From positions 479,001 through 543,000 of the forward strand of contig JADKAC010000008.1 of the NCBI GenBank assembly GCA_016715425.1: 64,000 nucleotides of DNA, read 5' to 3'. Of the stretch, positions 47,748-56,234 are shown piece by piece; position 1 is the first letter of the stretch; every line of letters starts with the position of its first letter. The DNA comes from Bacteroidota bacterium. Lineage in GTDB: Bacteria; Bacteroidota; Bacteroidia; Chitinophagales; BACL12. The notes under the pieces are model-generated. The model searched no databases. It was not told where the DNA came from and worked only from the letters and a program-made list of their open reading frames with translations. The position numbers and the translations under genes are program-made.

Positions 47748-47764
47748 TCTTAAAAAAATTACTG

Positions 47765-48829
47765 GTGCAGGTAAAAACAATCATTCAAAAAAACTACAGA
47801 TCATCCATTATTTTTTCAGCAACAATTCTGCTGTTGTCATCATGCCAGATGGTTAATCAATCATTATTTACTAAATCTTATACAGACCCGCATATTGCCG
47901 AACAGCCTGTTTTTATTGAAGACTTTTATCCGGATGATGCTATTACAGCTACTCGGCATAATAAGTTGAAAACAAGGGCAGAATTACGCATTACCGAAGA
48001 CGATAATGTATGCTATGCGCAAACACGCAATACCTACATTTTTACCGATGATGAATTAGCAGGTATCAGTGATATTGGTGGGGAAGAATTAAATGCAGAC
48101 TCCGTTAGCGGAATTGGTTTTGATGCAGGGGGTGATGCAATTATTTCAAAAGAATTATTTGATCTGGGAAGTTCATACGCCGACAAATTTGATCCTTTGA
48201 AATTAGAAGGCAAATTATTGGTGGATGTTACCATGGATGATGTGAGTTGTTTTACAATGCCCGTCTTGGGTAAAACAAATTCAAAATTTGGATGGCGACG
48301 TGGCCGTGTGCATTCAGGAATTGATCTCGATTTGGAAACTGGTGATGCTGTAGTGGCTGTGATAGATGGTCTTGTTACCAAAGCACAATACACCGGCGGT
48401 TATGGTAATCTTGTTGTTCTTCAACATGAGAATGGATTGGAAACCTATTACGCCCATTTATCAAAAATAAAAGTAGAGCCCGGACAACAATTAGAGTCGG
48501 GTGATATACTCGGTTTAGGTGGCAACACAGGTCGTTCTACAGGGCCGCATTTACATTTCGAAATCCGATATAGAGGTGCTGCTTTTGATCCCGCTTATCT
48601 TGTTGACTTTGATGCAAAGCAATTGCGGACAACAGATTTGGTGTTAGATAAATCTTCTTTTAAAGTAATTAATGAAAAATCTTCCACAGCCTATTATACC
48701 GTGCGAAAAGGAGATACACTTTCTAAAATTGCAGTGAAAAATGGAACTTCCGTAAGTAAGATTTGTAAAATGAATAGCATATCATCCACCAAAATTATTA
48801 AGCCCGGAATGCGCCTTCGGATTCGTTAA
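47765..48829 (+). CDS. M23 family murein endopeptidase with LysM domain, lipoprotein
   Basis: Cell-wall hydrolase of about 354 residues. The GTG at 47765 is preferred because it gives a lipoprotein signal (VQVKTIIQKNYRSSIIFS ... LLLSSC); the longer frame would overlap the aldehyde dehydrogenase gene by over 120 bases and begin with an Arg-rich stretch. LytM/M23 motifs are present: HSGIDLD with H183 and D187, and HLHFE with H262 and H264. A LysM domain closes the protein (YYTVRKGDTLSKIAVKNGTS). It probably cleaves peptide cross-links in peptidoglycan and is held in place by LysM. Confidence 0.9.
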   Translation: MQVKTIIQKNYRSSIIFSATILLLSSCQMVNQSLFTKSYTDPHIAEQPVFIEDFYPDDAITATRHNKLKTRAELRITEDDNVCYAQTRNTYIFTDDELAGISDIGGEELNADSVSGIGFDAGGDAIISKELFDLGSSYADKFDPLKLEGKLLVDVTMDDVSCFTMPVLGKTNSKFGWRRGRVHSGIDLDLETGDAVVAVIDGLVTKAQYTGGYGNLVVLQHENGLETYYAHLSKIKVEPGQQLESGDILGLGGNTGRSTGPHLHFEIRYRGAAFDPAYLVDFDAKQLRTTDLVLDKSSFKVINEKSSTAYYTVRKGDTLSKIAVKNGTSVSKICKMNSISSTKIIKPGMRLRIR

Positions 48830-49171
48830 TTGAGTTTTTTTTTCTTTGTCAATTGTCAATTGTTTTGACAAGTTGTTCTATCAAAAGCAGATTTATTTAG
48901 ATAGATATTGTTCTTGTAAAGAAGAAAAATCATTTATTTCCCTCCCCTTTTAAGGGAGGGGAAAAGGTAAAACGTTTATGCATTGGTACATTCAAATGCC
49001 TTGTTCCAATCATGATGAGAAAAAATAAATTAATTATGAGATCAGAGTTAATCACTATGATGATTTTTTTTTCATTGTCAACTGTCAACTGTCAATTGTC
49101 AACTGTCAACTGTCAACTGTCAATTGTCAACTGTCAACTGTCAACTGTCAATCTAATCGTATCCGTTAATT
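48830..49171 (+). repeat. 342-bp spacer with CAACTGT heptamer array and hairpin
   Basis: GTCAATTGTCAATTGTTTTG words at about 48847-48866, an inverted repeat CCCTCCC/GGGAGGG (48940-48946, 48954-48960), then a nearly perfect tandem array of 7-mers CAACTGT / CAATTGT from 49079 to 49151, ten to eleven copies. An open frame across the array (SLSTVNCQLSTVNCQLS) is only the translation of the repeat. No gene is supported. Confidence 0.75.
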
Positions 49172-50068
49172 CTATCGCAAATCATTTATCGTAGGTTTTG
49201 TAATTGTAAGCTTTGTTTCATCTTCAAAGCGTAATACACGTACAGGATTTGGCAATAAAATATTATTCTTTTTACATGCTGCCCAAATTGCAACTAAGGT
49301 TTCATGCTGTGTCTGATAATAATCTGCCTGTCTGAATTTAGGTATCCATAATCGCACAATAAACCGAATTGTATTATCTGCAAAATCCGTCCAGTAAAAT
49401 TCTACTTCTCTTGAATGATTGAAAATTACATTATTAAGAATTGCATTGCGCACCACTTGTTCTACTTGAATTAAATCAGAATTATAATCAACCCCTACAC
49501 TTATTTCAATTCTTCTTTCACCGGAAAGCGTATAGTTTTCTAATGGATTATTCAACACCATTTTATTTGGAATCTTTGCTTGTATTCCATTGGTTTGAGT
49601 GATTGTTGTATTGCGTAAATTTATTTCATCTATAAATCCATTAAAGCCATTTGTTTCTACATAATCTCCAATGCGATATGCTTTTCGGGTAGTCATAATA
49701 ATTCCAGAAATAGCACTCGTTAATGTATCCTGTAATGCAAGTCCTAATGCCAAACCTAAAATACCGGCACCCGCAAGTAGAGAGGTTACAGTTTTATCAA
49801 GGCCTAAAATCCCGAGTGAAACAAATATTCCTATTATTATAAAAGTAGTAGCAACAACGCCACCCATTATTCTTGATATTGCTGGATTTTCTGATTGCTT
49901 TTGCATCATCCGTTGTGTAAGTCGGCGCACATATCTGGATATAGCTATTATGAAAACTAAAAAGGCAAGTGCAAGTGCAAGGTTGGGCAACAGGTTAAGA
50001 ATATTATCCGTCCATAATTGAAATTTTGAAACCTGTTCTTCAAAATTTTCCGGTATTTGTAATAACAT
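49172..50068 (-). CDS. mechanosensitive ion channel family protein (MscS-like), third copy
   Basis: 298 residues; three N-terminal helices, the pore stretch AGAGILGLALGLALQDTLTSAISGII, beta domain (RIGDYVETNGFNGFIDEIN, IQAKIPNKMVLNNPLENY) and C-terminal alpha/beta domain. It lies alone on the minus strand, convergent with the M23 gene across the CAACTGT array and divergent from the ridA-kdsA-kdsC operon. It is distinct from the two MscS genes near 21-22 kb. Confidence 0.94.
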   Translation of the reverse strand: MLLQIPENFEEQVSKFQLWTDNILNLLPNLALALAFLVFIIAISRYVRRLTQRMMQKQSENPAISRIMGGVVATTFIIIGIFVSLGILGLDKTVTSLLAGAGILGLALGLALQDTLTSAISGIIMTTRKAYRIGDYVETNGFNGFIDEINLRNTTITQTNGIQAKIPNKMVLNNPLENYTLSGERRIEISVGVDYNSDLIQVEQVVRNAILNNVIFNHSREVEFYWTDFADNTIRFIVRLWIPKFRQADYYQTQHETLVAIWAACKKNNILLPNPVRVLRFEDETKLTITKPTINDLR

Positions 50069-50238
50069 AGAAATGATTTAAGTATTTTAATTGCAGATGG
50101 GATGTAATTTAAATAAAATGTATTTAATATATCGAGCAGAATAGAAATAATGTAAGTCAGACTTTATTTTTTCGACAAATATATTTTTAAAATCTTTTCT
50201 TACTCTGCACTCCCTCATCAATTGCTACCTTTACAATT

Positions 50239-50658
50239 ATGAATAACGATCCAATCCGAACTGATAAAGCACCTGCACCGGTAGGCCTGTATCCGCATGC
50301 TCGCAAAGTGGGTAATTTGCTTTTTCTAAGCGGCATCGGGCCCAGAGAAGCGCAATCGGGAAATATTCCCGGTTTGAAATTAGATAAGAATGGAAATTTT
50401 ATAAGCTTCGATTTTGAAGCACAATGTCATAGCGTTTTCCAAAATGTGAAAGCAGTATTGGAAGCCTCCGGTTCTTCATGGGATAAATTAATTGATGTAA
50501 CCGTTTTTCTTACCAATATGCAGCGAGATTTCGATACTTATAATCGGATTTATGCAGAGTATTTTAAAGACAATCAACCTTGTCGTACCACTGTAGGAAT
50601 TTCAACTTTACCAACTCCCATCGCCATCGAATTAAAATGTATAGCCATCATTGAATGA
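50239..50658 (+). CDS. RidA/YjgF family protein, 2-aminomuconate deaminase-like
   Basis: A 139-residue Rid-family protein. Seen: PVGLYPHARKVGNLLFLSGIGPRE, the conserved Arg in PCRTTVGISTLP and the late IELKCIAI strand. The length and the GPRE/PTPIA segments suit the deaminase-type Rid proteins acting on 2-aminomuconate rather than the classic RidA enamine hydrolase, so a link with the aldehyde dehydrogenase at 46305 is plausible. Its stop overlaps the kdsA start by four bases (ATGA). A TACCTTTA -7-like box lies at 50226-50233. Confidence 0.88.
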   Translation: MNNDPIRTDKAPAPVGLYPHARKVGNLLFLSGIGPREAQSGNIPGLKLDKNGNFISFDFEAQCHSVFQNVKAVLEASGSSWDKLIDVTVFLTNMQRDFDTYNRIYAEYFKDNQPCRTTVGISTLPTPIAIELKCIAIIE

Positions 50659-51491
50659 TATTTAAAACGTCTCAACACCAGGTATCAATTGCACAGAATT
50701 TTATTGTAGGTAGTGGTAATCCATTACTCATTGCCGGCCCTTGTGTAATTGAAAATGAAATGCTTTGTTTAACTGTTGCCAAGGCGATGAAAGAAATTGC
50801 AGCAAGCACCGGATTTCAATATGTTTTTAAAGCTTCTTTCGATAAAGCAAACCGCACTTCTGCAAATTCTTTCAGAGGTGATGGTATTGCAAAAGGTTTA
50901 GAAGTGTTGCAAAAAATTAAAGATACTGTTGGCGTACCCGTATTAACAGATATTCATTTACCAGATCAGGCGGCGATAGTTGCAACAGTAGTGGATGTAT
51001 TACAGATTCCCGCTTTTCTTTGTCGCCAAACAGATTTATTGTTGGCTGCCGGTGAAACGGGTAAAGCAGTAAATATTAAAAAAGGTCAGTTTATGGCGCC
51101 GGAGGATATGCAATATGCTGCCGAAAAAGTGCGCACTGCCGGAAACTTAAATGTGATGCTCACCGAAAGGGGTTCTTCTTTTGGCTATCATAATTTAGTA
51201 GTTGATATGCGCTCTCTTCCTGTTATGCGGCAATATGCCCCCATTATTTTTGATGTTACCCATTCGGTGCAAATGCCCGGTGGCGCAGGTGGTTCCAGCA
51301 GTGGAAGAAGAGAATTCGCTCCCTATCTTGCAAAGGCAGCAGCAGCAGCAGGAGTAGATGGATTTTTTATTGAAACCCACCCGAATCCTGAAAAAGCATT
51401 GAGCGACGGACCTAATATGATTCCGCTAAACGAAATGGAAAAATTACTTTCTCAACTGAAAAGAATTATGGAGGCTGCCAAGGATGAATAG
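50655..51491 (+). CDS. kdsA: 3-deoxy-8-phosphooctulonate synthase
   Basis: Condenses phosphoenolpyruvate and arabinose 5-phosphate to KDO 8-phosphate for lipopolysaccharide core synthesis. Seen: LIAGPCVIE, FKASFDKANRTS, TDIHLPDQ, LCRQTDLLLAAGETGK, NIKKGQFMAPEDM and TERGSSFGYHNLVVDMR, all family hallmarks. It has 278 residues. It overlaps ridA by four bases and kdsC by eight, so the three genes are one operon. KDO supply connects this operon with the polysaccharide cluster downstream. Confidence 0.97.
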   Translation: MIFKTSQHQVSIAQNFIVGSGNPLLIAGPCVIENEMLCLTVAKAMKEIAASTGFQYVFKASFDKANRTSANSFRGDGIAKGLEVLQKIKDTVGVPVLTDIHLPDQAAIVATVVDVLQIPAFLCRQTDLLLAAGETGKAVNIKKGQFMAPEDMQYAAEKVRTAGNLNVMLTERGSSFGYHNLVVDMRSLPVMRQYAPIIFDVTHSVQMPGGAGGSSSGRREFAPYLAKAAAAAGVDGFFIETHPNPEKALSDGPNMIPLNEMEKLLSQLKRIMEAAKDE

Positions 51492-51966
51492 CATTGACAT
51501 CAAATTATTTTTATCCGATGTGGATGGTGTCATGACTGATGGTGGACTGTATTTCACCGAATCCGGCGATCAGTTCAAACGCTTTCATGTACATGATGGA
51601 ATGGCCTTCGTGTTGCTGAAAGAAGCAGGAATAAAAACAGGAATAATTACTTCCGAAAATCTAAAGCTGGTGGAAATGCGAGCCAAAAGATTTCAACCAG
51701 ACTACATCCACATGGGTGTTGGCTTTGCAGATAAATTAAAAGTGGCAAAAGAAATTTGTAAAACAGAAAACATCTCTCTCAGTCAGGTTGCCTACATCGG
51801 CGACGATATCAATTGTATGAATCTGTTAAAAGTAGTGGGATTTCCCGCCTGCCCAGCCAATGCAGTAGATGCCATACATAACCTCCCCGGAATTCTCCGA
51901 CTAAAACGAAGTGGCGGTGAGGGCGCTGTGCGTGAGTTTGCAGATTTGATACTTAATGCGATTTAA
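51484..51966 (+). CDS. kdsC: KDO 8-phosphate phosphatase (HAD superfamily)
   Basis: HAD phosphatase that removes phosphate from KDO 8-phosphate. Seen: LSDVDGVMTDGG with nucleophile D12 and acid D14, the TSENLKLVEMRAKR segment, and YIGDDINCMNLL with the metal-binding Asp pair; no cap domain, as usual for the C0 subgroup. It has 160 residues. The start overlaps the end of kdsA by eight bases. Confidence 0.95.
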   Translation: MNSIDIKLFLSDVDGVMTDGGLYFTESGDQFKRFHVHDGMAFVLLKEAGIKTGIITSENLKLVEMRAKRFQPDYIHMGVGFADKLKVAKEICKTENISLSQVAYIGDDINCMNLLKVVGFPACPANAVDAIHNLPGILRLKRSGGEGAVREFADLILNAI

Positions 51967-53453
51967 TGTGTAAATGAAAAAAGCGAAGGCTAATGGCGAA
52001 GGCGAAAGCTTATTTGGATTAAAATTGAAAATCAATAGTCCTTGGAAAGAGCATACTCATTATTGATTACTCATCACTGATTTACCATTTAGCATTTACC
52101 ATTTACCATTTACCATTTATAATTCACCATTCACCATTCACCATTCACCATTAAATTATTCCTCTGCGAAAATCTGCGCTATCTGCGGGATTAACTTTTC
52201 TCCCGTTGATTTCACTGATTAACGCAGATGTGATATTTCTCCAAGGTTGGCGTCCCCGAGCGAATGTGCGAATGTGCGAATGTGAAAATGCACAAATGAA
52301 AAAAGGCGAAGGCGAAAGCTTATTTGGATTAAAATTGAAAATCAATAATCCTTGGAAAGAGCATACTCATTATTGATTACTCATCACTGACTTACCATTT
52401 AGCATTTACCATTTACCATTTACCATTTATAATTCACCATTCACCATTCACCATTTACCATTAAATTATTCCTCTGCGAAAATCTGCGCTATCTGCGGGA
52501 TTAACTTTTCTCCCGTTGATTTCACTGATTAACGCAGATGTGATATTTCTCCAAGGTTGGCGTCCCCGAGCGAATGTGCGAATGTGCGAATGTGCGAATG
52601 TGAAAATGCACAAATGAAAAAAGGCGAAGGCGAAAGCTTATTTGGATTAAAATTGAAAATCAATAGTCCTTGGAAAGAGCATACTCATTATTGATTACTC
52701 ATCACTGATTTTTAATTCACCATTCACCATTTACCATTAAATTATTCCTCTGCGAAAATCTGCGCTATCTGCGGGATTATTTCTCACCATCAAACCCGAA
52801 ACTCTAATTTCCCCTCTGCGAAAATCTGCGCCATCTGCGGGATAAAAAAATCATATAACCACATAGATTCGCAGAGGAGGCATAGGTTTGATGTTACCGC
52901 AGGGTTCTCACCGTGGCCTTGTGCGGTTGCTGTGAAACCCTGCGAGAAAGAAAGAGCATACTCATTATTGATTACTCATCACTGATTTTTAATTTACCAT
53001 TTACCATTTACCATTTAGCATTTAGCATTTACCATTTACTATTGACCATGACTATTGACCATTGACAAAAAAACTCATTACTCATTACTCATCACTGATT
53101 CATTGATGATTTTCATAGTTATTCAAAAAAAGCCATCGCCATTTGCCTTCGCCATTGCTTTTTTCCCCCTCTGCGAAAATCTGCGCCATCTGCGGGATTA
53201 ACTTCTCACCGAGTAACTAATTTATTTCCTTCCTCTATTTCTTTTCTAAATATCCATTATCCCAATTAATATTTTTTTCAATTTGTAACCTGACAAACAT
53301 CCGCAGTTTCTTCTGTTTAAATATAAATAACCATTGCCCTGCAACGCTTCAATCTAACATCTCAATTAATTTCATATACTATAATATAAATTTTGTTGGC
53401 CCATAATTGAAAAAATAGTTAGCAGATAATACCCAAGTCAAAAAACAGTCGAG
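51967..53453 (+). repeat. 1.5-kb gene-free region with a ~310-bp tandem repeat
   Basis: Units start near 52011 (TATTTGGATT), 52321 and 52639, with periods 310 and 318; the 8-bp difference is one extra CGAATGTG word. Each unit contains CATTTACC/CATTCACC 7-mers, a CTCTGCGAAAATCTGCGC element, AACGCAGATG and CGAATGTG 8-mers. The third unit is shortened and decays. Five copies of the CTGCGAAAATCTGCG element lie at 52162, 52472, 52748, 52814 and 53169. A block GTTACCGCAGGGTTCTCACC is at about 52897. No gene or RNA is recognised. A -7 box TAACTTTG closes the region. Confidence 0.8.
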
Positions 53454-53461
53454 TAACTTTG
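53454..53461 (+). promoter_or_regulatory. probable -7 box of the winged-helix regulator gene
   Basis: TAACTTTG fits TAnnTTTG, 10 bases before the ATG at 53472. No good TTG at -33. Confidence 0.4.
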
Positions 53462-53471
53462 TTACTCATTC

Positions 53472-54014
53472 ATGCTCGAGGCACTCATCACATCCAAAAC
53501 TCGTATCAAATTACTGTTGAAGTTTTTTATCAATAGCGATTCCTCAGCCCATTTGCGGTCATTGGCGAAAGAGATGAATGAAAGTACCAACTCCGTAAGA
53601 TTAGAACTCAATAAAATGTCGGAAGCCGGTTTATTGATTTCACATAATGAAGGCAAGACAATTCAATACGCCGCCAACGATAAACATCCCCTCTTCCCGG
53701 AATTAAAAAGCCTGGTAAGAAAATATTTAGGACTCGATAAACTTGTAGAGCAGCTTGTCCGCCGGTTAGGAGATGTGCGCTATGCCTTTATTGTCGGCGA
53801 TTATGCGCAAGGAAAAGACAGTGGCACTATAGACCTGTTAATAGTGGGTAATGTAGACATCACTATGCTCAATTATCTTGTCGGCAAAACTGAATCCGTA
53901 ATCCATCGCAAAGTAAAAACTGAGGTGATGAATTTAGATCAGTACAATAAAACAAAACCATCACTCAACAAATCGCAGACACTCTTAATATGGTCTGACG
54001 ATTCAGTGATGTAG
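53472..54014 (+). CDS. winged-helix protein with nucleotidyltransferase-like C-terminal domain
   Basis: A 180-residue protein. Residues about 1-75 form an ArsR-like winged helix (RIKLLLKFFINSDSS, LRSLAKEMNESTNSVRLELN, GLLISHNEGKTIQYAAND). Residues about 95-160 (RYAFIVGDYAQGKDSGTIDLLIVGN) resemble a degenerate minimal nucleotidyltransferase: GDYAQGKDSGTIDLL corresponds to the GSxARG...D.D region, with key positions changed, so catalysis is doubtful. It is the first gene of the polysaccharide locus and is probably its regulator, as similar proteins precede such loci in other Bacteroidota. Confidence 0.82.
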   Translation: MLEALITSKTRIKLLLKFFINSDSSAHLRSLAKEMNESTNSVRLELNKMSEAGLLISHNEGKTIQYAANDKHPLFPELKSLVRKYLGLDKLVEQLVRRLGDVRYAFIVGDYAQGKDSGTIDLLIVGNVDITMLNYLVGKTESVIHRKVKTEVMNLDQYNKTKPSLNKSQTLLIWSDDSVM

Positions 54015-54084
54015 TTTTTTTCTTAATTACCCCCAGCTTTCTTAGACCTTGTAATGGGACTGAGGAGGCGAAGCTGTTTAAAAT

Positions 54085-54130
54085 GGCTATTGGCTGTTGG
54101 CGGTTGGCGATTGGCTTTTGGCGGTTGGCT
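54085..54130 (+). repeat. left arm of GGCTATTGGC word repeats before S23 gene 1
   Basis: GGCTATTGGCTGTTGGCGG and close variants, about six words of 7 bases. The complementary words GCCAACGGCCAATAGCC lie at 54737-54753. Similar words with the same orientation at 54524-54550. Confidence 0.7.
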
Positions 54131-54158
54131 TTGTGAAGTATAAAAAGACAAGTTTATT

Positions 54159-54518
54159 TTGAGGAATTTTAGAGACTACTCTGTCTGGAAAAATAGTATT
54201 CAATTTGTGAATTCAATATATAATGAAATACATTCATTTCCTGAATCTGAAAAATATGCAATCATTTCACAAATCACTCGTGCTTCTATTTCTATTGCAA
54301 GCAATATTGCAGAAGGAACATCCAGAACCTCTGAAAAAGATTTTAATAGATTTATAGAGATGAGTATCGGATCTTCATTTGAAGTAGAAACATTGTTAGA
54401 AATATTACGAATGAGAAATTACTTAACTGAAGAAAAATATAATGAGTTAATTACAGCATTAAATATTATCCAGAAACAATTAAATGCGTTACACTCTAAA
54501 TTAACAAGCAAACATTGA
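54159..54518 (+). CDS. four-helix-bundle protein, S23 family (copy 1)
   Basis: A 119-residue all-helical protein of the 23S rRNA-intervening-sequence (S23) family. Seen: MRNFRDYSVWKNSI start, SQITRASISIASNIAEGTSR, and DFNRFIEMSIGSSFEVETLL. The family motif SIASNIAEG with following R and S is clear. Start is a TTG at 54159; no ATG is available and the related remnant at 54622 also starts with TTG. The family is related in fold to Avd of diversity-generating retroelements, but no reverse transcriptase is seen here. Function unknown. Confidence 0.85.
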   Translation: MRNFRDYSVWKNSIQFVNSIYNEIHSFPESEKYAIISQITRASISIASNIAEGTSRTSEKDFNRFIEMSIGSSFEVETLLEILRMRNYLTEEKYNELITALNIIQKQLNALHSKLTSKH

Positions 54519-54621
54519 TTAATAGCTATTGGCCGTTAGCCGTTGGCTCTGTAAGGTGGTCGGTTGATTGTAAATTATAATTTTGATTACTCAGTTTGAA
54601 GTATTGAATAGCAAATTTAAT

Positions 54622-54660
54622 TTGAGAAATTTTCAAGAATATTCAGAGTGGAATAAATGA
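54622..54660 (+). pseudogene. remnant of an S23-type gene (first 12 codons)
   Basis: The frame TTG 54622 to TGA 54660 reads MRNFQEYSEWNK, matching the first 12 residues of the S23 genes at 54159 (MRNFRDYSVWKN) and 56235 (MRNFREYEIWKN). The remainder of the gene is missing and is replaced by GCCAATAGC-type words. It shows that an S23 copy once stood or landed here. Confidence 0.6.
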
Positions 54661-54753
54661 ATAGCCAATAGCTAACAGCCAACAGCTAAAAAGCCAACCG
54701 CCAATTGCTAACGGCTAACAGCCAAAAAGCCAAAAGCCAACGGCCAATAGCCA
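54661..54753 (+). repeat. right arm of GCCAATAGC word repeats
   Basis: Degenerate 7-mers such as GCCAATAGCTAACAGCC and GCCAACGGCCAATAGCC, complementary to the arms at 54085-54130 and 54524-54550, with the S23 gene and the S23 remnant between them. Confidence 0.7.
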
Positions 54754-54796
54754 TTAAATTATTTCTCCCCATTTTAATAATCATCAATTAAAAAAA

Positions 54797-56068
54797 ATGC
54801 CCACCATAAACGATAAAACCACAATCGCCATCATCGGACTCGGCTACGTAGGTCTGCCGCTTGCTGTTGAGTTTGGAAAAAAATATAAAACCATCGGCTA
54901 CGATATTAATCGCAAGCGTATTGAAGAACTCAATGAAGGGAATGACCGCACGATGGAAATTACCAAGGAACATTTAAGTGCATCAACACATCTTACCCTC
55001 ACTAACGATTTAAGTCCTGTTGGTGAATGCAACTTTTTTGTTGTAACCGTTCCAACACCTATTGATAAAAATAATAATCCCGACCTCACACCTGTATTAA
55101 GTGCCAGCAGAATGATTGGCAAGTTGTTGAAGAAAGGAGATATCGTCGTGTATGAATCAACAGTCTATCCCGGATGTACTGAGGAAGAATGTGTGCCCGT
55201 GTTAGAAAAAGAATCCGGATTAAAATTCAATACAGATTTTTATTGCGGCTATTCACCCGAAAGAATTAATCCCGGTGATAAAGAACATACCGTTACAAAA
55301 ATTAAAAAAGTAACCAGCGGATCCACTCCCGAAATTGCAGATGTCGTTGACAATATATATGCCTCTATCATCATCGCCGGCACACATAAAGCACCGAGTA
55401 TTAAAGTGGCGGAAGCAGCAAAGGTGATTGAAAATTCACAGCGTGATATCAATATTGCATTCGTCAATGAGTTGGCGAAAATTTTCAACCGCATGGGCAT
55501 AGATACTCATGATGTTCTGGAAGCAGCAGGAACAAAATGGAATTTCTTAAAATTCAAACCCGGACTTGTCGGCGGACATTGCATTGGTGTTGACCCCTAT
55601 TATCTTGCACAAAAAGCATCCAGTGTCGGCTATCATCCCGAAATAATTTTAGCAGGTCGCAGATTAAACGACAGCATGGGCGGATATGTAGCAAATGAAG
55701 TGGTGAAGCTGATGATCAGAAAAGATATTCAGATAAAAGGATCCAAGGCATTAATACTCGGAATAACATTCAAAGAAAATTGTCCTGACATACGAAATAC
55801 AAGAGTGATTGATATTTATCATGAGCTGGATAGTTTTGGTTTATCGGTAGATGTGTATGATCCCTGGGCAGCGAAAGAAGAAGTGCAACACGAATACGGC
55901 ATTGATATTTTATCCCAGTTAAATGGCGATAAGTATGATGTAATTGTGTTGGCTGTTGCGCATGATGATTTTAAGAAGATTGATTTTTCAAAAATTAAAA
56001 ATGGCGAAGTGGTGGTGTTTGATATTAAAGGGGTTTTGGAGAAGGAAGTGGTGGATGGGAGACTTTGA
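54797..56068 (+). CDS. UDP-N-acetyl-hexosamine/hexose 6-dehydrogenase (WbpA/TviB-type)
   Basis: Nucleotide-sugar dehydrogenase that oxidises C6 of a UDP-sugar to the uronic acid, for surface polysaccharide. It has 423 residues. Seen: the NAD-binding GLGYVGLPL at 14-22, TVPTPIDKNNNPDL, ESTVYPGCTEEECVPVLE, YSPERINPGDKEHT, and the catalytic C262 in GGHCIGVDPYYL. The sequence favours the N-acetylated UDP-sugar branch (WbpA, WbpO, TviB). It fits with the oxidoreductase and epimerase genes downstream. The last codons run into the GGCGAAGGC repeat, which begins right after the stop. Confidence 0.93.
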   Translation: MPTINDKTTIAIIGLGYVGLPLAVEFGKKYKTIGYDINRKRIEELNEGNDRTMEITKEHLSASTHLTLTNDLSPVGECNFFVVTVPTPIDKNNNPDLTPVLSASRMIGKLLKKGDIVVYESTVYPGCTEEECVPVLEKESGLKFNTDFYCGYSPERINPGDKEHTVTKIKKVTSGSTPEIADVVDNIYASIIIAGTHKAPSIKVAEAAKVIENSQRDINIAFVNELAKIFNRMGIDTHDVLEAAGTKWNFLKFKPGLVGGHCIGVDPYYLAQKASSVGYHPEIILAGRRLNDSMGGYVANEVVKLMIRKDIQIKGSKALILGITFKENCPDIRNTRVIDIYHELDSFGLSVDVYDPWAAKEEVQHEYGIDILSQLNGDKYDVIVLAVAHDDFKKIDFSKIKNGEVVVFDIKGVLEKEVVDGRL

Positions 56069-56070
56069 GA

Positions 56071-56155
56071 GGGCGAAGGCTGATGGCGAAGGCGAAGGGA
56101 AAAGCTAAAGCGATGGCTGATGGCGATGGCGATGGCGAAAGCGAAGGCGATGGCT
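56071..56155 (+). repeat. left arm of GGCGATGGCGAAGGC words before S23 gene 2
   Basis: About 14 words of 6 bases such as GGCGAAGGCTGATGGCGAAG. The complement (GCCATCAGCCATCGCC) is found after the S23 gene at 56600-56689. Confidence 0.75.
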
Positions 56156-56234
56156 TAGTAAGTGGAAATTTTGGGTAACTAATAATAAATTGAAAAAGAA
56201 ATATTGAAAGCTGAGAATTATTTGAATACTTGTA

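Noticed and set aside
47621..47764. Extended N-terminus of the M23 peptidase
   Set aside because: It would overlap the aldehyde dehydrogenase coding region and put an Arg/Lys-rich stretch before a clear lipoprotein signal.
48940..48960. Rho-independent terminator after the M23 gene
   Set aside because: The CCCTCCC/GGGAGGG stem is good, but no T-tract follows on either strand, so it is described only as a hairpin in the spacer.
49079..49151. CRISPR array
   Set aside because: The repeat words are 7-8 bases without unique spacers, and no cas gene is near. The same holds for the other word-repeat regions.
49012..49194. Small coding gene across the CAACTGT array
   Set aside because: The frame is only a translation of the repeat and lacks any other coding feature.
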